64,000 nucleotides of DNA from Paucibacter sp. Y2R2-4 (lineage in GTDB: Bacteria > Pseudomonadota > Gammaproteobacteria > Burkholderiales > Burkholderiaceae_C). The position numbers and the translations under genes were made by a program. The DNA lies in assembly GCF_025717535.1 (NCBI RefSeq), contig NZ_JAJIRO010000001.1, forward strand, positions 620,001 through 684,000, in the 5' to 3' direction. Each line of letters begins with the position of its first letter. Within the stretch, counting starts at the first letter, position 1. Below the pieces are notes generated by a model. It was given only the letters and a program-made list of their open reading frames with translations. It did no database searches and was not told the DNA's origin. Below are positions 52,662 through 62,534 of the stretch, piece after piece.

Positions 52662-53951
52662 TTATGCGGCCCTGCCCTGTATCGGCACCACCTCGGCACC
52701 CTGCCTCAGCTTGTCCAAGTAATCCGCCCAGGTCTGCATCATGGCTTGGCGCTGTGCAAGGTATTGGGTGCGGTTATAGGCTCGCCCCAGGGCATCACCC
52801 ACGGCATGCGCTAACTGAGCCTCGATCACCTCAGGGGCGATGCCCAGGCGCTCAGCAATCATGGTCCGGGCAGTGGCCCTGAAGCCGTGCGCGGTCATGT
52901 CCTCATTGCCATAACCCAGCCGCCGCAAGGCGCTGCGCACCGTGTTTTCGCTCATGCAGCGTTGCCCACTGGTCAATGCGGGGAACACGAACCGCCCCGA
53001 TCCGGTCAAGCGCTCCAGCTCCGTCAACTGCTCCACCGCCTGCAAAGGCAAGGGCACCAGATGAGGCGGGCCGTCTACTTTGTCAGCCTTTTTGCGCTTC
53101 ATCACCTCAGGCGGCAAGGTCAGCATGGCCCCGGCCAGGTCAACCCAGGCCCATTCCATATGCCTTAGCTCTCCGGGCCGCAGCAACAGCAGCGCCGACA
53201 ACTCCAAAGCGGCCCGCGTCACCACATGCCCCGAATAGCCGCGCAAGTCGCGTAGCAGCTTGCCCACCTGCACTGGGTCAACAATGGCCGCATGGTGGCG
53301 GGTCTGCACCGGCTGCATGGCGTCTTTCAAGTCGGCGGCCGGGTTGCGCTTGCATGCGCCCGTGGCCACGCCGTAGCGGAACACTTGGCCGCAAGCGTCC
53401 TTGATGCGATGGGCGGTTTCAACTGCACCCCGCGCCTCGACCCGGCGCAGCATTTCCAGCAGCTCAGGCGCCTCGAGCTCAGCAATGGGCCGGCGCCCGA
53501 TCCAAGGGAAGGCGTCTTGCTCCAGGCGAATACGGGTGCGCTCCGCGTGGCCGGCGCTTACCTTGACCTCATGTACGGTCTTGAGCCAGTCGCGGGCCAC
53601 AGCCTCAAAGGAATCCACGGGCGGCAAGCCAGCATCCGCCAAGCGCTCAGCTTCTCGCTTGCGCTGCAAATCAGCCTTGTCCGCCTGGCGCTGCTCGCTC
53701 GGGTCTGCCCCTTCCGCCACCAGCTTGCGGGCCTCGGCCGCCTTGGCTCGGGCATCTTTCAAGCCCGTGGCCGGATAGACCCCCAAGCTCAGCCGCTTCT
53801 CAACGCCTGAAACCCGGTACTTCAAGCGCCAATACTTGGCCCCATTCGGCCGCAGCTCCAGATAGAGGCCGCCACCATCAAAGAGCTTTTGCGCCTTCTC
53901 GCCGGGCTTCGCATTGCGAATCAGCACATCGGTGAGTTTGTCTTGGGCCAT
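52662..53951 (-). CDS. P4-type tyrosine integrase
   Basis: Site-specific recombinase of 429 residues that inserts and excises the element. The N-terminal DUF4102 arm-binding domain is clear (DKLTDVLIRNAKPGEKAQKL; GGGLYLELRPNGAKYWRLKY). Catalytic residues seen: Arg in LLLRPGELRHMEW (about 258), HGFRATARTM (His-x-x-Arg, about 362-365), LAHAVGD, and the tyrosine in GRAYNRTQYL near residue 397. Such integrases typically target the 3' end of tRNA or tmRNA genes, and here ssrA is adjacent. TTGCCCCCA repeats lie just upstream of its start, so it may also regulate itself. Confidence 0.95.
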   Translation of the reverse strand: MAQDKLTDVLIRNAKPGEKAQKLFDGGGLYLELRPNGAKYWRLKYRVSGVEKRLSLGVYPATGLKDARAKAAEARKLVAEGADPSEQRQADKADLQRKREAERLADAGLPPVDSFEAVARDWLKTVHEVKVSAGHAERTRIRLEQDAFPWIGRRPIAELEAPELLEMLRRVEARGAVETAHRIKDACGQVFRYGVATGACKRNPAADLKDAMQPVQTRHHAAIVDPVQVGKLLRDLRGYSGHVVTRAALELSALLLLRPGELRHMEWAWVDLAGAMLTLPPEVMKRKKADKVDGPPHLVPLPLQAVEQLTELERLTGSGRFVFPALTSGQRCMSENTVRSALRRLGYGNEDMTAHGFRATARTMIAERLGIAPEVIEAQLAHAVGDALGRAYNRTQYLAQRQAMMQTWADYLDKLRQGAEVVPIQGRAA

Positions 53952-53968
53952 GGGGGCATCTCCTTTGC

Positions 53969-54050
53969 TGGGGGCAACTTCCTGAACCGCTTGCCCCCAA
54001 TTCTAGGCTTGCCCCCAATGTTGCCCCCACGCTTGACCGGATGCCCCCAA
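53969..54050. promoter_or_regulatory. Putative integrase arm sites, right end
   Basis: TTGCCCCCA at 53991, 54009 and 54021, an ATGCCCCCA variant at 54041, and one inverted copy at 53969-53977. They lie between the integrase start and the terminator repeat, and match the two copies at the left end. Confidence 0.55.
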
Positions 54051-54070
54051 CCTTTGGCGCACTTCAACGG

Positions 54071-54113
54071 ACAAGAAAAAAGCCCTAAGTCGTTGATTAC
54101 TTAGGGCTTTTTG
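54071..54113. repeat. Right copy of the 43-base terminal direct repeat (ssrA terminator)
   Basis: Contains a 13-pair hairpin (54077-54089 with 54100-54112) with T-run on the minus strand, directly downstream of ssrA, so it serves as its terminator. Matches 44432-44474 at 39 of 43 positions. Confidence 0.85.
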
Positions 54114-54143
54114 GACTTCTCCGCACCTTGTCGGAGGCTGTAA

Positions 54144-54515
54144 TGGTGGAACCGGGGGGAATTGAACCCCCGTCCGCAAGCCATCACCGGGCAGATCTAC
54201 ATGTTTAGCCGGCTGGTTTGAATCTCACGGTTGAATCGCGCAGTGGCACGCTATCCTTCCCGCCAGTCACTAAATCTTGTTCCCTACCGAGTGACCCGGC
54301 AAGAAACCAGCCAATGTGAATGACTTCTCAGCTGTCCATCTTGCGACTTAAGCCCGGCCCATTGGCCAACCGTTGAGAAGCTCACGCGCAATTAAGCGGC
54401 GAGTGCGAACGTAGAGTCGTTTGCAGTTACTTTGTTTCCAGTGGTTTTACGAGCGAACTGGTGCTCGACATGCCCTACTCCGGATCCGCACCCACGTCGA
54501 AACCTGGTCGGTCCC
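54144..54515 (-). ncRNA. ssrA: Transfer-messenger RNA (tmRNA)
   Basis: Rescues stalled ribosomes and tags the incomplete protein for proteolysis. The 5' end GGGACCG (54509-54515) pairs with CGGTTCC before the 3' ACCA (end at 54144), forming the acceptor stem with one G-U pair. The T-arm is GGGGG-TTCAATT-CCCCC. The tag frame at 54392-54424 reads ANDSTFALAA-stop. Length is about 372 bases, near the usual 360-400. The conserved 5' GGTTTCGACGTGGG is present. The 3' end faces the integrated element. Confidence 0.95.
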
Positions 54516-54528
54516 AGAACTCACTATT

Positions 54529-55227
54529 TTAGGGTAGTCCGAGCACTTGCAAGAGCTGCGCGGGCGAAGAAAGAACAATATCTGCGCGCCATTCTTCAAT
54601 CGGCTTGCCATTTCCTAGGTATCCCCAGGCTGCAGCCACCGTGCGCATGCCCGCCGCACGACCGGCCACGATGTCGCGTTCGTCATCCCCCACGTAGATG
54701 CAATGCTCGGGAGCGACGCCCGCGCGCTTGGCAGCTTCCAGCAAAGGCGCGGGATGCGGTTTGGAATGCGGCGTGGTGTCTCCACCGACCACAACTCGCG
54801 CCGAGTCATGCAGACCTAACTGCCGCGTTAGTGGCAAGGCAAAACGCTCGGCCTTGTTGGTCACGATGCCCCAGGCCATATCCGCTGCGACCAAGGCATC
54901 GAGCAGGGTCTGCACATCTTGAAATAAGCGGGTTTCCAGAGACAGACGCGCCTCGTAGCGGCTCAAAAACTCGTCCTTCAAGGCTTCGTACTGCGCATCC
55001 TCCGGGCGGACTTGCAAAGCCAGCCCCAGCATGCCCCGCGCGCCGGCTCCCACCATGGGCCGCAATTGCGCCAAGTCCAGCGCCGGCAGGCCGCGCAGAA
55101 GGCGCATCTCATTGGCTGCACCCGCCAAGTCAGGAGCGCTATCAACCAAAGTCCCATCCAAGTCAAACAGGACCGCACGAACACCCGAGCGCAGTTCGAG
55201 CAAAGACTCCGATGCCGTCAAGTTCAT
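54529..55227 (-). CDS. gph: Phosphoglycolate phosphatase (HAD family)
   Basis: Hydrolyses 2-phosphoglycolate, a by-product of DNA repair and oxygenation reactions. The HAD motif I is [18 protein letters not shown] (Asp21/Asp23 region), motif II is GIVTNKA, the conserved lysine is in [10 protein letters not shown], and motif IV is [17 protein letters not shown]. Length 232 residues matches Gph. The start overlaps the ubiG stop by four bases, a conserved pairing in Burkholderiales. Other HAD phosphatases are similar, but the ubiG neighbour supports gph. Confidence 0.9.
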   Translation of the reverse strand: MNLTASESLLELRSGVRAVLFDLDGTLVDSAPDLAGAANEMRLLRGLPALDLAQLRPMVGAGARGMLGLALQVRPEDAQYEALKDEFLSRYEARLSLETRLFQDVQTLLDALVAADMAWGIVTNKAERFALPLTRQLGLHDSARVVVGGDTTPHSKPHPAPLLEAAKRAGVAPEHCIYVGDDERDIVAGRAAGMRTVAAAWGYLGNGKPIEEWRADIVLSSPAQLLQVLGLP

Positions 55228-55925
55228 AGCGGTCGACGGCAGGCCAGCAGATAGTTGACGTCGGTGTCTGTACCCATGGAATAGCGCTGGGTCAGCGGGT
55301 TGTAGCTCAAACCGCGGCTGGAGTGAAGTTCCAGGCCGGCGTCGCGACTGAACTGCGCCAACTCCGATGGGCGCAGAAAGCGCGCGTACTCATGGGTACC
55401 GGCCGGAATCATCTTCAACAAATACTCCGCGCCGACGATGGCAAACAGAAAGGACTTGAGGTTGCGATTCAAGGTGGACAAGAACACCCAGCCGCCCGGC
55501 TTGACCAGTTCACCAAGAGCCCGCACCACCGAGGCCGGGTCGGGCACATGTTCCAGCATTTCCATGCAGGTCACGACATCGAAGGAAGCGGGCCGCTCCA
55601 AAGCCAAGGCCTCGACAGCGATTTCCCGGTACTCCACGCCCTCAGTGCCCGCCTCCATGGCGTGCAACTGGGCCACGCGCAGCGCCTTGGTCGCCAAATC
55701 AATACCCAAGACTTGGCCTCCACGACGCGCCATCGAATCCGACAGAATGCCGCCGCCGCAACCCACATCGAGCACCTGCTTGCCCGCCAGCGGGCACAGG
55801 CTGGACAACCAGTCCAGGCGCAGCGGATTGATCTGATGCAGGGGCTTGAATTCGCTCTCGGTATCCCACCAGCGGTGGGCCAAATCACCAAACTTGGCGA
55901 GTTCTTGAGGGTCAGCGTTGGTCAT
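55224..55925 (-). CDS. ubiG: Ubiquinone biosynthesis O-methyltransferase
   Basis: SAM-dependent methyltransferase that carries out both O-methylation steps of ubiquinone synthesis. The 233-residue protein has the family N-terminus [23 protein letters not shown] motif [20 protein letters not shown], and the C-terminal [20 protein letters not shown]. It precedes and overlaps gph and follows the OmpA-family gene on the same strand, with a terminator in between. Confidence 0.95.
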   Translation of the reverse strand: MTNADPQELAKFGDLAHRWWDTESEFKPLHQINPLRLDWLSSLCPLAGKQVLDVGCGGGILSDSMARRGGQVLGIDLATKALRVAQLHAMEAGTEGVEYREIAVEALALERPASFDVVTCMEMLEHVPDPASVVRALGELVKPGGWVFLSTLNRNLKSFLFAIVGAEYLLKMIPAGTHEYARFLRPSELAQFSRDAGLELHSSRGLSYNPLTQRYSMGTDTDVNYLLACRRPL

Positions 55926-55974
55926 GGCGGAGTGCTATGAAAAATGAGGTTTGCAAGAAGGAATGCGCCAATAA

Positions 55975-56000
55975 AAAAGCCCCGCACGAGCGGGGCTTTT
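55975..56000 (-). terminator. Terminator of the OmpA-family gene
   Basis: AAAAGCCCCGC (55975-55985), loop ACGA, GCGGGGCTTTT (55990-56000): an 11-pair hairpin with a T-run on both strands, 45 bases after the OmpA-family stop. Confidence 0.9.
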
Positions 56001-56044
56001 ACTAGCAATCCAATAAGGCAAGCGCCGAGGCGCTTGACCCTTGA

Positions 56045-56707
56045 TTACTTGCTAGCGCGTGTACCGACCACTTCGATTTCCACGCGGCGGTTCTTGGCGC
56101 GGCCTTCGGCGGTCTTGTTGTCAGCAACAGGAGCCTTCTCGCCCTTGCCTTCGGTGTAAACACGGTTCTTCTCAGCACCCTTGCTCACCAGATAGGCCTT
56201 GACGGCTTCAGCGCGGCGGACCGACAGCTTCTGGTTGTAGTCATCGCTACCCACCGAGTCGGTGTGGCCAACAGCGATGATGACTTCCAGATTCAGACCA
56301 TTGGTCTTGCTGTACAGATCGTCCAACTTGGCCTTGGCTTCAGACTTCAACACCGACTTGTCGAAGTCGAAGAATGCGTCAGCAGCGAAGGTGACCTTCT
56401 CGCTCACGGGCTTCGGAGGCACAACGATAGGCTTCGGAGCTGCAGGAGCCTCAACCACCGGAGCAGGAGCCGGGGCGGGAGCAGGAGCAGCCTTAGGAGC
56501 TGGCTTCAGCGCGCCATCGCACTCTTGAGCGGCAGTTGCCGGGGTCCAGTTGGAATCGCGCCAGCACAGTTCGTTCGTGCCGTTCTTCCAAACGGTGCCA
56601 TCGGTCGCACGCCAGTTGTCAACGGTCTGTGCGAACGCGCCAGACGAAGCGAAGGCAGCGACTGCGGCGACGGAGATAAGCGACGCCACTTGGTTCAATT
56701 TCTTCAT
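56045..56707 (-). CDS. OmpA-family outer-membrane protein
   Basis: A 220-residue envelope protein. Signal peptide residues 1 to about 26 (SVAAVAAFASSGAFA). A short region with two cysteines (ELCWRD, QECDG) is followed by an Ala/Pro linker (about 68-98) and the C-terminal OmpA-like peptidoglycan-binding domain (FFDFDKSVLKSEAKAKLDDL; GHTDSVGSDDYNQKLSVRRA; RRVEIEVVG). The N-terminus is too short for a full eight-stranded barrel, so it is a peptidoglycan-binding OmpA variant of Burkholderiales rather than classical OmpA. It is likely very strongly expressed, and a hairpin lies in its upstream region (56762-56796). Confidence 0.9.
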   Translation of the reverse strand: MKKLNQVASLISVAAVAAFASSGAFAQTVDNWRATDGTVWKNGTNELCWRDSNWTPATAAQECDGALKPAPKAAPAPAPAPAPVVEAPAAPKPIVVPPKPVSEKVTFAADAFFDFDKSVLKSEAKAKLDDLYSKTNGLNLEVIIAVGHTDSVGSDDYNQKLSVRRAEAVKAYLVSKGAEKNRVYTEGKGEKAPVADNKTAEGRAKNRRVEIEVVGTRASK

Positions 56708-56971
56708 GATTCTCCTCTCAAGGAATGCCGCAGTTGCCCTGCGAGTGCCCAGTACTTGAACAAAAAACCTTAGAAAAACCCCACATGCGGGTTTCTCCTA
56801 GGGACTCATCGATTGTGCCATAGGGCACCGATAACTTCGTATTGTGGCGGTGCTTCGCGACTCTGATCTCAGCTTTGTTGCGCCGCTGCTACAGCCGGCG
56901 CCGCTTAGAATCGCAATTCCAGTCCCCAACGATGCAGGCCCACCTGATGGGTGCGAGCCGAGCACAAGCGC

Positions 56972-59632
56972 ATGACCCAGTTCGCCAAGGAAACATTGCC
57001 CATCAGCCTCGAAGAGGAAATGCGGCGTTCATATCTCGATTACGCCATGAGCGTGATCGTTGGCCGTGCCCTGCCTGACGCCCGTGACGGCCTCAAGCCT
57101 GTGCACCGCCGCGTGCTCTTTTCGATGCACGAACTCAACAACGATTGGAACCGGCCTTATAAGAAGTCGGCCCGCATCGTTGGCGATGTGATTGGTAAAT
57201 ATCACCCACACGGTGATAGCGCGGTGTACGACACGATTGTGCGTATGGCGCAGGACTTTTCGCTGCGCCATATGTTGGTGGACGGTCAGGGTAATTTCGG
57301 CTCGGTGGACGGCGATAACGCCGCGGCCATGCGATATACCGAAATCCGCCTGGACAAAATCGCCCACGAAATGCTGGCCGATATTGACAAGGAAACCGTC
57401 AATTTCGGGCCCAACTACGACGGCTCCGAAAAAGAGCCCTTGGTGCTGCCGGCGCGTATTCCCAACTTGCTGGTGAACGGATCGACCGGTATTGCGGTGG
57501 GCATGGCGACCAATATTCCGCCACACAACCTCAATGAAGTCGTCGATGCGTGTTTGCATGCATTGAAGAATCCAGAAGCCTCGGTCGACGAGTTGATGGA
57601 AATCATCCCGGCGCCGGACTTCCCGACCGCCGGCATCATCTACGGCCTGACCGGCGCGCGCGATGGCTATCGCACCGGTCGCGGCAAGGTGGTGATGCGC
57701 GCCAAGGTGCACTTCGAGGATATCGATCGCGGCCAGCGCCAGTCCATCATCGTTGACGAGATCCCGTATCAGGTCAACAAGAAGACCCTGCTCGAGCGCA
57801 TTGCCGAGCTGGTGCATGAGAAGAAGATCGAAGGCATCAGCCACATCCAAGACGAGTCGGACAAATCCGGCATGCGGGTGGTGATCGAGCTCAAGCGCGG
57901 TGAAGTGCCCGAGGTGGTGCTGAACAATCTGTACAAGCAGACTCAGCTGCAAGACACCTTCGGCATGAATATGGTGGCCCTGATTGATGGGCAACCCAAG
58001 CTGTGCAATTTGAAGGACCTGATCACGGTGTTCTTGGAGCACCGCCGTGAGGTCGTGACTCGCCGCACCGTCTTCAATCTGCGCAAGGCCCGCGAACGCG
58101 GTCATGTGCTGGAAGGCCTGGCCGTGGCCATGGCCAATATCGACGAGTTCATTGCCACCATCAAGAACTCGCCGACCCCACCTGTCGCCAAGCTCGCCCT
58201 GATGAGCAAGAGCTGGGACTCTTCGCTGGTGCGCGAGATGTTGGTCCGTGCCGAGGGCGACACGCCTGGCGGCCGCAATGCCTTCCGTCCCGAAGGCTTG
58301 CCCGCTGCATTCGGCATGCAAGAAGATGGCCTCTATCGCCTGTCGGACGACCAAGCCAGCGAAATTCTGCAGATGCGTCTGCAACGCTTGACCGGCCTGG
58401 AGCAAGACAAGATCGTCAGCGAGTACAAGGAAGTCATGGCGCAGATCGCTGATCTGCTGGACATCCTGGCCCGCCCAGAGCGCGTCACCGCCATCATCGG
58501 CGACGAGCTCACCCATATCCGCCAAGAATTCGGCCAGACCAAGATTGGCGCGCGCCGCAGCACCATCGAGCCGAATGCCCAAGAACTCGGCACCGAAGAC
58601 CTGATCACCCCCACCGATATGGTGGTGACGCTCTCGCACACCGGCTACATCAAGAGCCAGGCGCTGAGCGAATACCGTGCGCAAAAACGCGGTGGTCGCG
58701 GCAAGCAAGCCACGCAGACCAAGGATGACGACTGGATCGACCAACTCTTCATCGCCAACACGCACGACTGGATTCTGTGCTTCTCGAATCGCGGTCGCGT
58801 TTATTGGCTGAAGGTCTGGGAAGTGCCACAGGGCTCGCGCGCTTCGCGTGGCAAGCCGATCGTGAACATGTTCCCGCTGCAGCAGGACGAGAAGATCACC
58901 GTGGTGCTGCCGCTGACCGGCGAGTTCCGCGTCTTCCCGGAAGATCACTTCATCTTCATGGCCACCGCCATGGGCACGGTCAAGAAGACCTCGCTGAAAG
59001 ACTTCAGCAACCCGCGCAAGGCCGGCATCATCGCCGTGGATCTGGACGATGGCGACCACCTGATCGGTGCAGCACTGACCGACGGCAAGCACGATGTGAT
59101 GCTGTTCAGCGATGGCGGCAAGGCGGTTCGCTTCGACGAAGACGATGTGCGTCCGATGGGCCGTCAGGCTCGCGGCGTGCGCGGCATGATGCTCGAGCCT
59201 GAGCAGCGCCTGATCGCCATGTTGGTGGCCGAGGACGAATCGCAAAGCGTGCTGACCGCCACCGAAAACGGCTTCGGCAAACGCACCAACATCCTCGAGT
59301 ACACCCGCCACGGCCGCGGCACCAAGGGCATGATCGCCATCCAGCAAAGCGAGCGCAATGGTCGCGTGGTGGCCGCGACGCTGGTGCGCCCCGACGACGA
59401 AATCATGCTGATCACCGACCGCGGCGTGCTGGTTCGCACCCGCGTCTCTGAGATCCGTGAACTGGGCCGCGCCACCCAAGGCGTGACCCTGATCGCATTG
59501 GACGACGGCTCTAAACTGTCCGGCCTGCAACGCATCGTCGAAAACGATGCCAACGAAGGCTCGGCTGAAGCCGAAACCCCGAACGAAGAAGGCACCGATT
59601 CCGGTGCTGCCGATGACGCTAACAAGGAATGA
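56972..59632 (+). CDS. gyrA: DNA gyrase subunit A
   Basis: Breakage-reunion subunit of gyrase, which introduces negative supercoils. The 886-residue protein shows the quinolone-region sequence [11 protein letters not shown] (Ser and Asp at the classical 83 and 87 equivalents, the susceptible form), the catalytic tyrosine in [10 protein letters not shown], and a GyrA-box-like QKRGGRGK before the C-terminal pinwheel repeats. The acidic tail ([20 protein letters not shown]) is longer than the core. The ATG at 56972 ([17 protein letters not shown]) is preferred over the GTG seven codons upstream. Overlaps the DUF2059 gene by four bases. Confidence 0.97.
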   Translation: MTQFAKETLPISLEEEMRRSYLDYAMSVIVGRALPDARDGLKPVHRRVLFSMHELNNDWNRPYKKSARIVGDVIGKYHPHGDSAVYDTIVRMAQDFSLRHMLVDGQGNFGSVDGDNAAAMRYTEIRLDKIAHEMLADIDKETVNFGPNYDGSEKEPLVLPARIPNLLVNGSTGIAVGMATNIPPHNLNEVVDACLHALKNPEASVDELMEIIPAPDFPTAGIIYGLTGARDGYRTGRGKVVMRAKVHFEDIDRGQRQSIIVDEIPYQVNKKTLLERIAELVHEKKIEGISHIQDESDKSGMRVVIELKRGEVPEVVLNNLYKQTQLQDTFGMNMVALIDGQPKLCNLKDLITVFLEHRREVVTRRTVFNLRKARERGHVLEGLAVAMANIDEFIATIKNSPTPPVAKLALMSKSWDSSLVREMLVRAEGDTPGGRNAFRPEGLPAAFGMQEDGLYRLSDDQASEILQMRLQRLTGLEQDKIVSEYKEVMAQIADLLDILARPERVTAIIGDELTHIRQEFGQTKIGARRSTIEPNAQELGTEDLITPTDMVVTLSHTGYIKSQALSEYRAQKRGGRGKQATQTKDDDWIDQLFIANTHDWILCFSNRGRVYWLKVWEVPQGSRASRGKPIVNMFPLQQDEKITVVLPLTGEFRVFPEDHFIFMATAMGTVKKTSLKDFSNPRKAGIIAVDLDDGDHLIGAALTDGKHDVMLFSDGGKAVRFDEDDVRPMGRQARGVRGMMLEPEQRLIAMLVAEDESQSVLTATENGFGKRTNILEYTRHGRGTKGMIAIQQSERNGRVVAATLVRPDDEIMLITDRGVLVRTRVSEIRELGRATQGVTLIALDDGSKLSGLQRIVENDANEGSAEAETPNEEGTDSGAADDANKE

Positions 59633-60237
59633 GCTTGAACAAGTCCCTTAAGATTTTGGCCGCAGCAACTCTGATTGCGTGTGCCGGCACGTCCTTTGCG
59701 CAAGGCGCTTCGACGTCCACTCCCAGCGCCGCCAAAAAGGAGCTGATCGCCAAGATGATCCAGCTGCAGCAACCCGGCGTTGAGAACATCGCTCGCATGC
59801 TGATTCAGCAGCCGGTCGGCCAGATGATGCAAGGCGCCGGCCAGGCCCTGCAAACCCAGGTTCCTGCCGAAAAGCGCGAAGCCGCCGCCAAGGCGATTGA
59901 AGCCGACGTGCGCAAGTTCGTTGACGAAGCTGTGCCGCTGATGAAGGACAAGGGCGCCAAGCTGTCGGCCGCGACCTGGGGCCCGATTCTGGACGAAAAG
60001 TTCAGCGAAGAAGAGCTCAAGCAAATCATTGCCTGGCTGGACAACCCGGTGAGCAAGAAGTACCAGCAGGTCAGCCCCGAGATGCAAAACGCCTTGGGTC
60101 AAAAGCTGATGGCTGAAGCCGGCCCGACCCTGGACGCCAAGTTCAAAACCTTGCAGCAAGCCACGGCTAAGAACTTGGGCATCACGCCCAAGCCTGCGGC
60201 CTCCGCCCCGGCGGCCGCACCCGCGCCTAAGAAGTAA
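59629..60237 (+). CDS. DUF2059 domain exported protein
   Basis: A 202-residue protein with a signal peptide ([18 protein letters not shown]) and a helical domain of the DUF2059 type ([20 protein letters not shown] near residue 36; [20 protein letters not shown] near 127). The C-terminus is Ala/Pro-rich ([14 protein letters not shown]). Function unknown. The start overlaps the gyrA stop (ATGA), so it is translated with gyrA, and serC follows 54 bases later. Confidence 0.85.
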   Translation: MSLNKSLKILAAATLIACAGTSFAQGASTSTPSAAKKELIAKMIQLQQPGVENIARMLIQQPVGQMMQGAGQALQTQVPAEKREAAAKAIEADVRKFVDEAVPLMKDKGAKLSAATWGPILDEKFSEEELKQIIAWLDNPVSKKYQQVSPEMQNALGQKLMAEAGPTLDAKFKTLQQATAKNLGITPKPAASAPAAAPAPKK

Positions 60238-60291
60238 ACCCCACTCGGCCGTCCCTACAGCCCCTCACTTTGTCCACTCTGCCTTGAATCG

Positions 60292-61413
60292 ATGAGCCAG
60301 CGCCCGTTCAATTTTTCTGCCGGCCCCGCCGCACTGCCTGAAGAAGTTTTGCAGCAGGTCGCCGCTGAAATGTTGGACTGGCAAGGCTCAGGCATGAGCG
60401 TGATGGAGATGAGCCACCGGGGCGCCGAGTTCACCTCGATTGCCGAAGCGGCCGAGCGCGATCTACGCGAGCTGCTGCAGGTACCGGCCACCTTCCGCAT
60501 CTTGTTCATGCAGGGCGGAGGCTTGGCCGAGAACGCCATCGTGCCGATGAACTTGTCGCGCGGCGGCAAGGTCGATGTGGTCGTGAGCGGTTCCTGGTCG
60601 AAGAAAAGCGCCCAGGAAGCACGCCGTTATGCCGACGTCCAAGTGGCCGCCGACGGAGCGGCCAGCCGCTATACCGCTTTGCCCGCGGCCAGCACTTGGC
60701 AGTTGCGCCAGGATGCAGCCTATGTGCACTTGTGCTCCAACGAAACCATCGATGGCGTGGAGTTTCATGAACTCCCCGACCTGAAAGCCTTGGGCTGCGA
60801 TGCGCCGCTGGTGATCGACTGCTCATCGCAGCAGCTGTCGCGCACCATCGATTGGTCGCGTGTCGGCCTGGCCTTTGGCGGCGCGCAGAAAAACATCGGC
60901 CCCGCTGGCCTGACCTTGGTCTTTGTGCGCGAAGACTTGATGGGGCACGCCATGAGCATCTGCCCCTCGGCCTTTGACTTCAAGACCGTGGCCGAAGCCA
61001 AGTCCATGTACAACACGCCGCCCACCTTTGGCATTTACGTGGCCGGCCTGGTGTTCAAGTGGCTGAAGACTTTCAGCTACGCAGGCAAGACGGGCCTTGC
61101 TGCGATTGAGCAGCGCAATATCGACAAGGCGCAGTTGCTGTATGCGGCGCTGGATGCCTCGCCCCTGTTTGAAAACCGCGTCGCGGCCGACTGCCGCTCG
61201 CGCATGAATGTGCCCTTCTACCTGCGCGGCGCATTCAATACCGACACCCTCACTCAAGCCTTCCTGACCGGAGCGAAAGAGAGACAGCTGCTGCAACTCA
61301 AGGGCCACAAGTCCGTGGGCGGCATGCGCGCATCAATCTACAACGCCATGCCACTCGAAGGCGTGCAGGCCCTGGTGGCCTATCTGAAGGACTTTGAGAC
61401 CCAATATGGCTGA
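60292..61413 (+). CDS. serC: Phosphoserine aminotransferase
   Basis: PLP enzyme converting 3-phosphohydroxypyruvate and glutamate to phosphoserine, also used in pyridoxal phosphate synthesis. The 373-residue protein begins [20 protein letters not shown], the diagnostic N-terminus. The PLP lysine is Lys200 in [33 protein letters not shown] closes the protein. Its stop overlaps pheA by eight bases in the serine/aromatic operon. Confidence 0.97.
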   Translation: MSQRPFNFSAGPAALPEEVLQQVAAEMLDWQGSGMSVMEMSHRGAEFTSIAEAAERDLRELLQVPATFRILFMQGGGLAENAIVPMNLSRGGKVDVVVSGSWSKKSAQEARRYADVQVAADGAASRYTALPAASTWQLRQDAAYVHLCSNETIDGVEFHELPDLKALGCDAPLVIDCSSQQLSRTIDWSRVGLAFGGAQKNIGPAGLTLVFVREDLMGHAMSICPSAFDFKTVAEAKSMYNTPPTFGIYVAGLVFKWLKTFSYAGKTGLAAIEQRNIDKAQLLYAALDASPLFENRVAADCRSRMNVPFYLRGAFNTDTLTQAFLTGAKERQLLQLKGHKSVGGMRASIYNAMPLEGVQALVAYLKDFETQYG

Positions 61414-62527
61414 GAAACCAGCGGAGAGCGCGGGCGTCAGCACCGCAGCTCCTGAACTACTCGCGCTGCGCCAGCAGATTGACGCGCTGGACGCCCAACT
61501 CCTGAGCCTGCTGAATGATCGCGCCCATGTGGCCGAGCAAGTCGGCGAGATCAAGCGCCGCGAAGGCTCGCCCTTCTTCCGCCCGGACCGTGTGGCCCAG
61601 GTGATCGAGAAGATCAAGACCGCCAACAAAGGCCCATTGAAGGACGAACATGTGGCCGCCATCTGGCGCGAGATCATGTCGGCCTGCTTGGCGCTGGAGT
61701 CGCCGCAGCGCGTCGCCGTGCTGGGGCCGCTGGGTACTTTTTGCGAGCAAGCCGCCATCGAGTATTTCGGCGGCGCCGCCGACCTGATTTACTGCAATAG
61801 CTTCGACGAAGTCTTCCATGCCACCGCCTCGGGCAGCGCCCAGTACGGCGTGGTCGGCGTGGAGAACATGACCGAAGGCGTGGTGACTCGCTCGCTCGAC
61901 TTGTTCTTGCACACGCCCACCCATGTGGTCGGTGAGGTCAGCCTGCTGATTCGCCACAACCTGATGCGCCTGGACAATTCGCTGGACGGTGTTGAAGCCG
62001 TGCTGGCCCATCCACAGGCGCTGGCGCAATGCCAGAACTGGCTGGCCAAGCATCTACCCAATGCCGAGCGTCGCGCTGTTTCCAGCAATGCCGAAGGCGC
62101 GCGCCTGGCGGCCACCAATCCGGCATGGGCGGCCATCGCCAGCGAGCGTGCCTCCACCATTTTTGGCCTGCACATCGCTGCCCACGCCATCCAGGACGAG
62201 GCCTACAACCGCACCCGCTTTGCCGTCATCTGCCTGCCGCAGACCATGGCCACGCCACCAGCCACCGGCAATGACTGCACCAGCCTGATCGTCTCGGTAC
62301 CCAACAAGCCCGGCGCCATGCATGATCTGCTGGTGCCGCTGAAGACCCATGGCGTTTCGATGACGCGCCTGGAGTCTCGCCCGGCGCGCACCGGCCAGTG
62401 GGATTACTATTTCTACATCGATCTGGACGGCCACCCCTCGCAGCCCCATGTGGCGGCGGCACTGACCGAACTGCGCGAGCTGAGCGCCTTTTTCAAGGTG
62501 ATTGGCTCCTACCCTCTGAAGGCATAG
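61406..62527 (+). CDS. pheA: Bifunctional chorismate mutase / prephenate dehydratase
   Basis: Makes phenylpyruvate from chorismate. The AroQ-type mutase domain is at residues about 15-95 ([20 protein letters not shown]). The dehydratase domain starts at [20 protein letters not shown] and continues to about 290. The ACT domain ([28 protein letters not shown]) allows feedback inhibition by phenylalanine. The usual Ser in GTFSEQ is Cys here. The ATG at 61406 overlaps serC. Length 373. Confidence 0.96.
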   Translation: MAEKPAESAGVSTAAPELLALRQQIDALDAQLLSLLNDRAHVAEQVGEIKRREGSPFFRPDRVAQVIEKIKTANKGPLKDEHVAAIWREIMSACLALESPQRVAVLGPLGTFCEQAAIEYFGGAADLIYCNSFDEVFHATASGSAQYGVVGVENMTEGVVTRSLDLFLHTPTHVVGEVSLLIRHNLMRLDNSLDGVEAVLAHPQALAQCQNWLAKHLPNAERRAVSSNAEGARLAATNPAWAAIASERASTIFGLHIAAHAIQDEAYNRTRFAVICLPQTMATPPATGNDCTSLIVSVPNKPGAMHDLLVPLKTHGVSMTRLESRPARTGQWDYYFYIDLDGHPSQPHVAAALTELRELSAFFKVIGSYPLKA

Positions 62528-62534
62528 ACCGGCG

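Noticed and set aside
44786-54143. Complete prophage
   Set aside because: No terminase, portal, capsid, tail or lysis genes seen.
57029-59530. 833-codon open frame antisense to gyrA
   Set aside because: Product is a shadow of gyrA caused by high third-position G+C, with His/Gln/Ala-rich noise and no recognisable domain.
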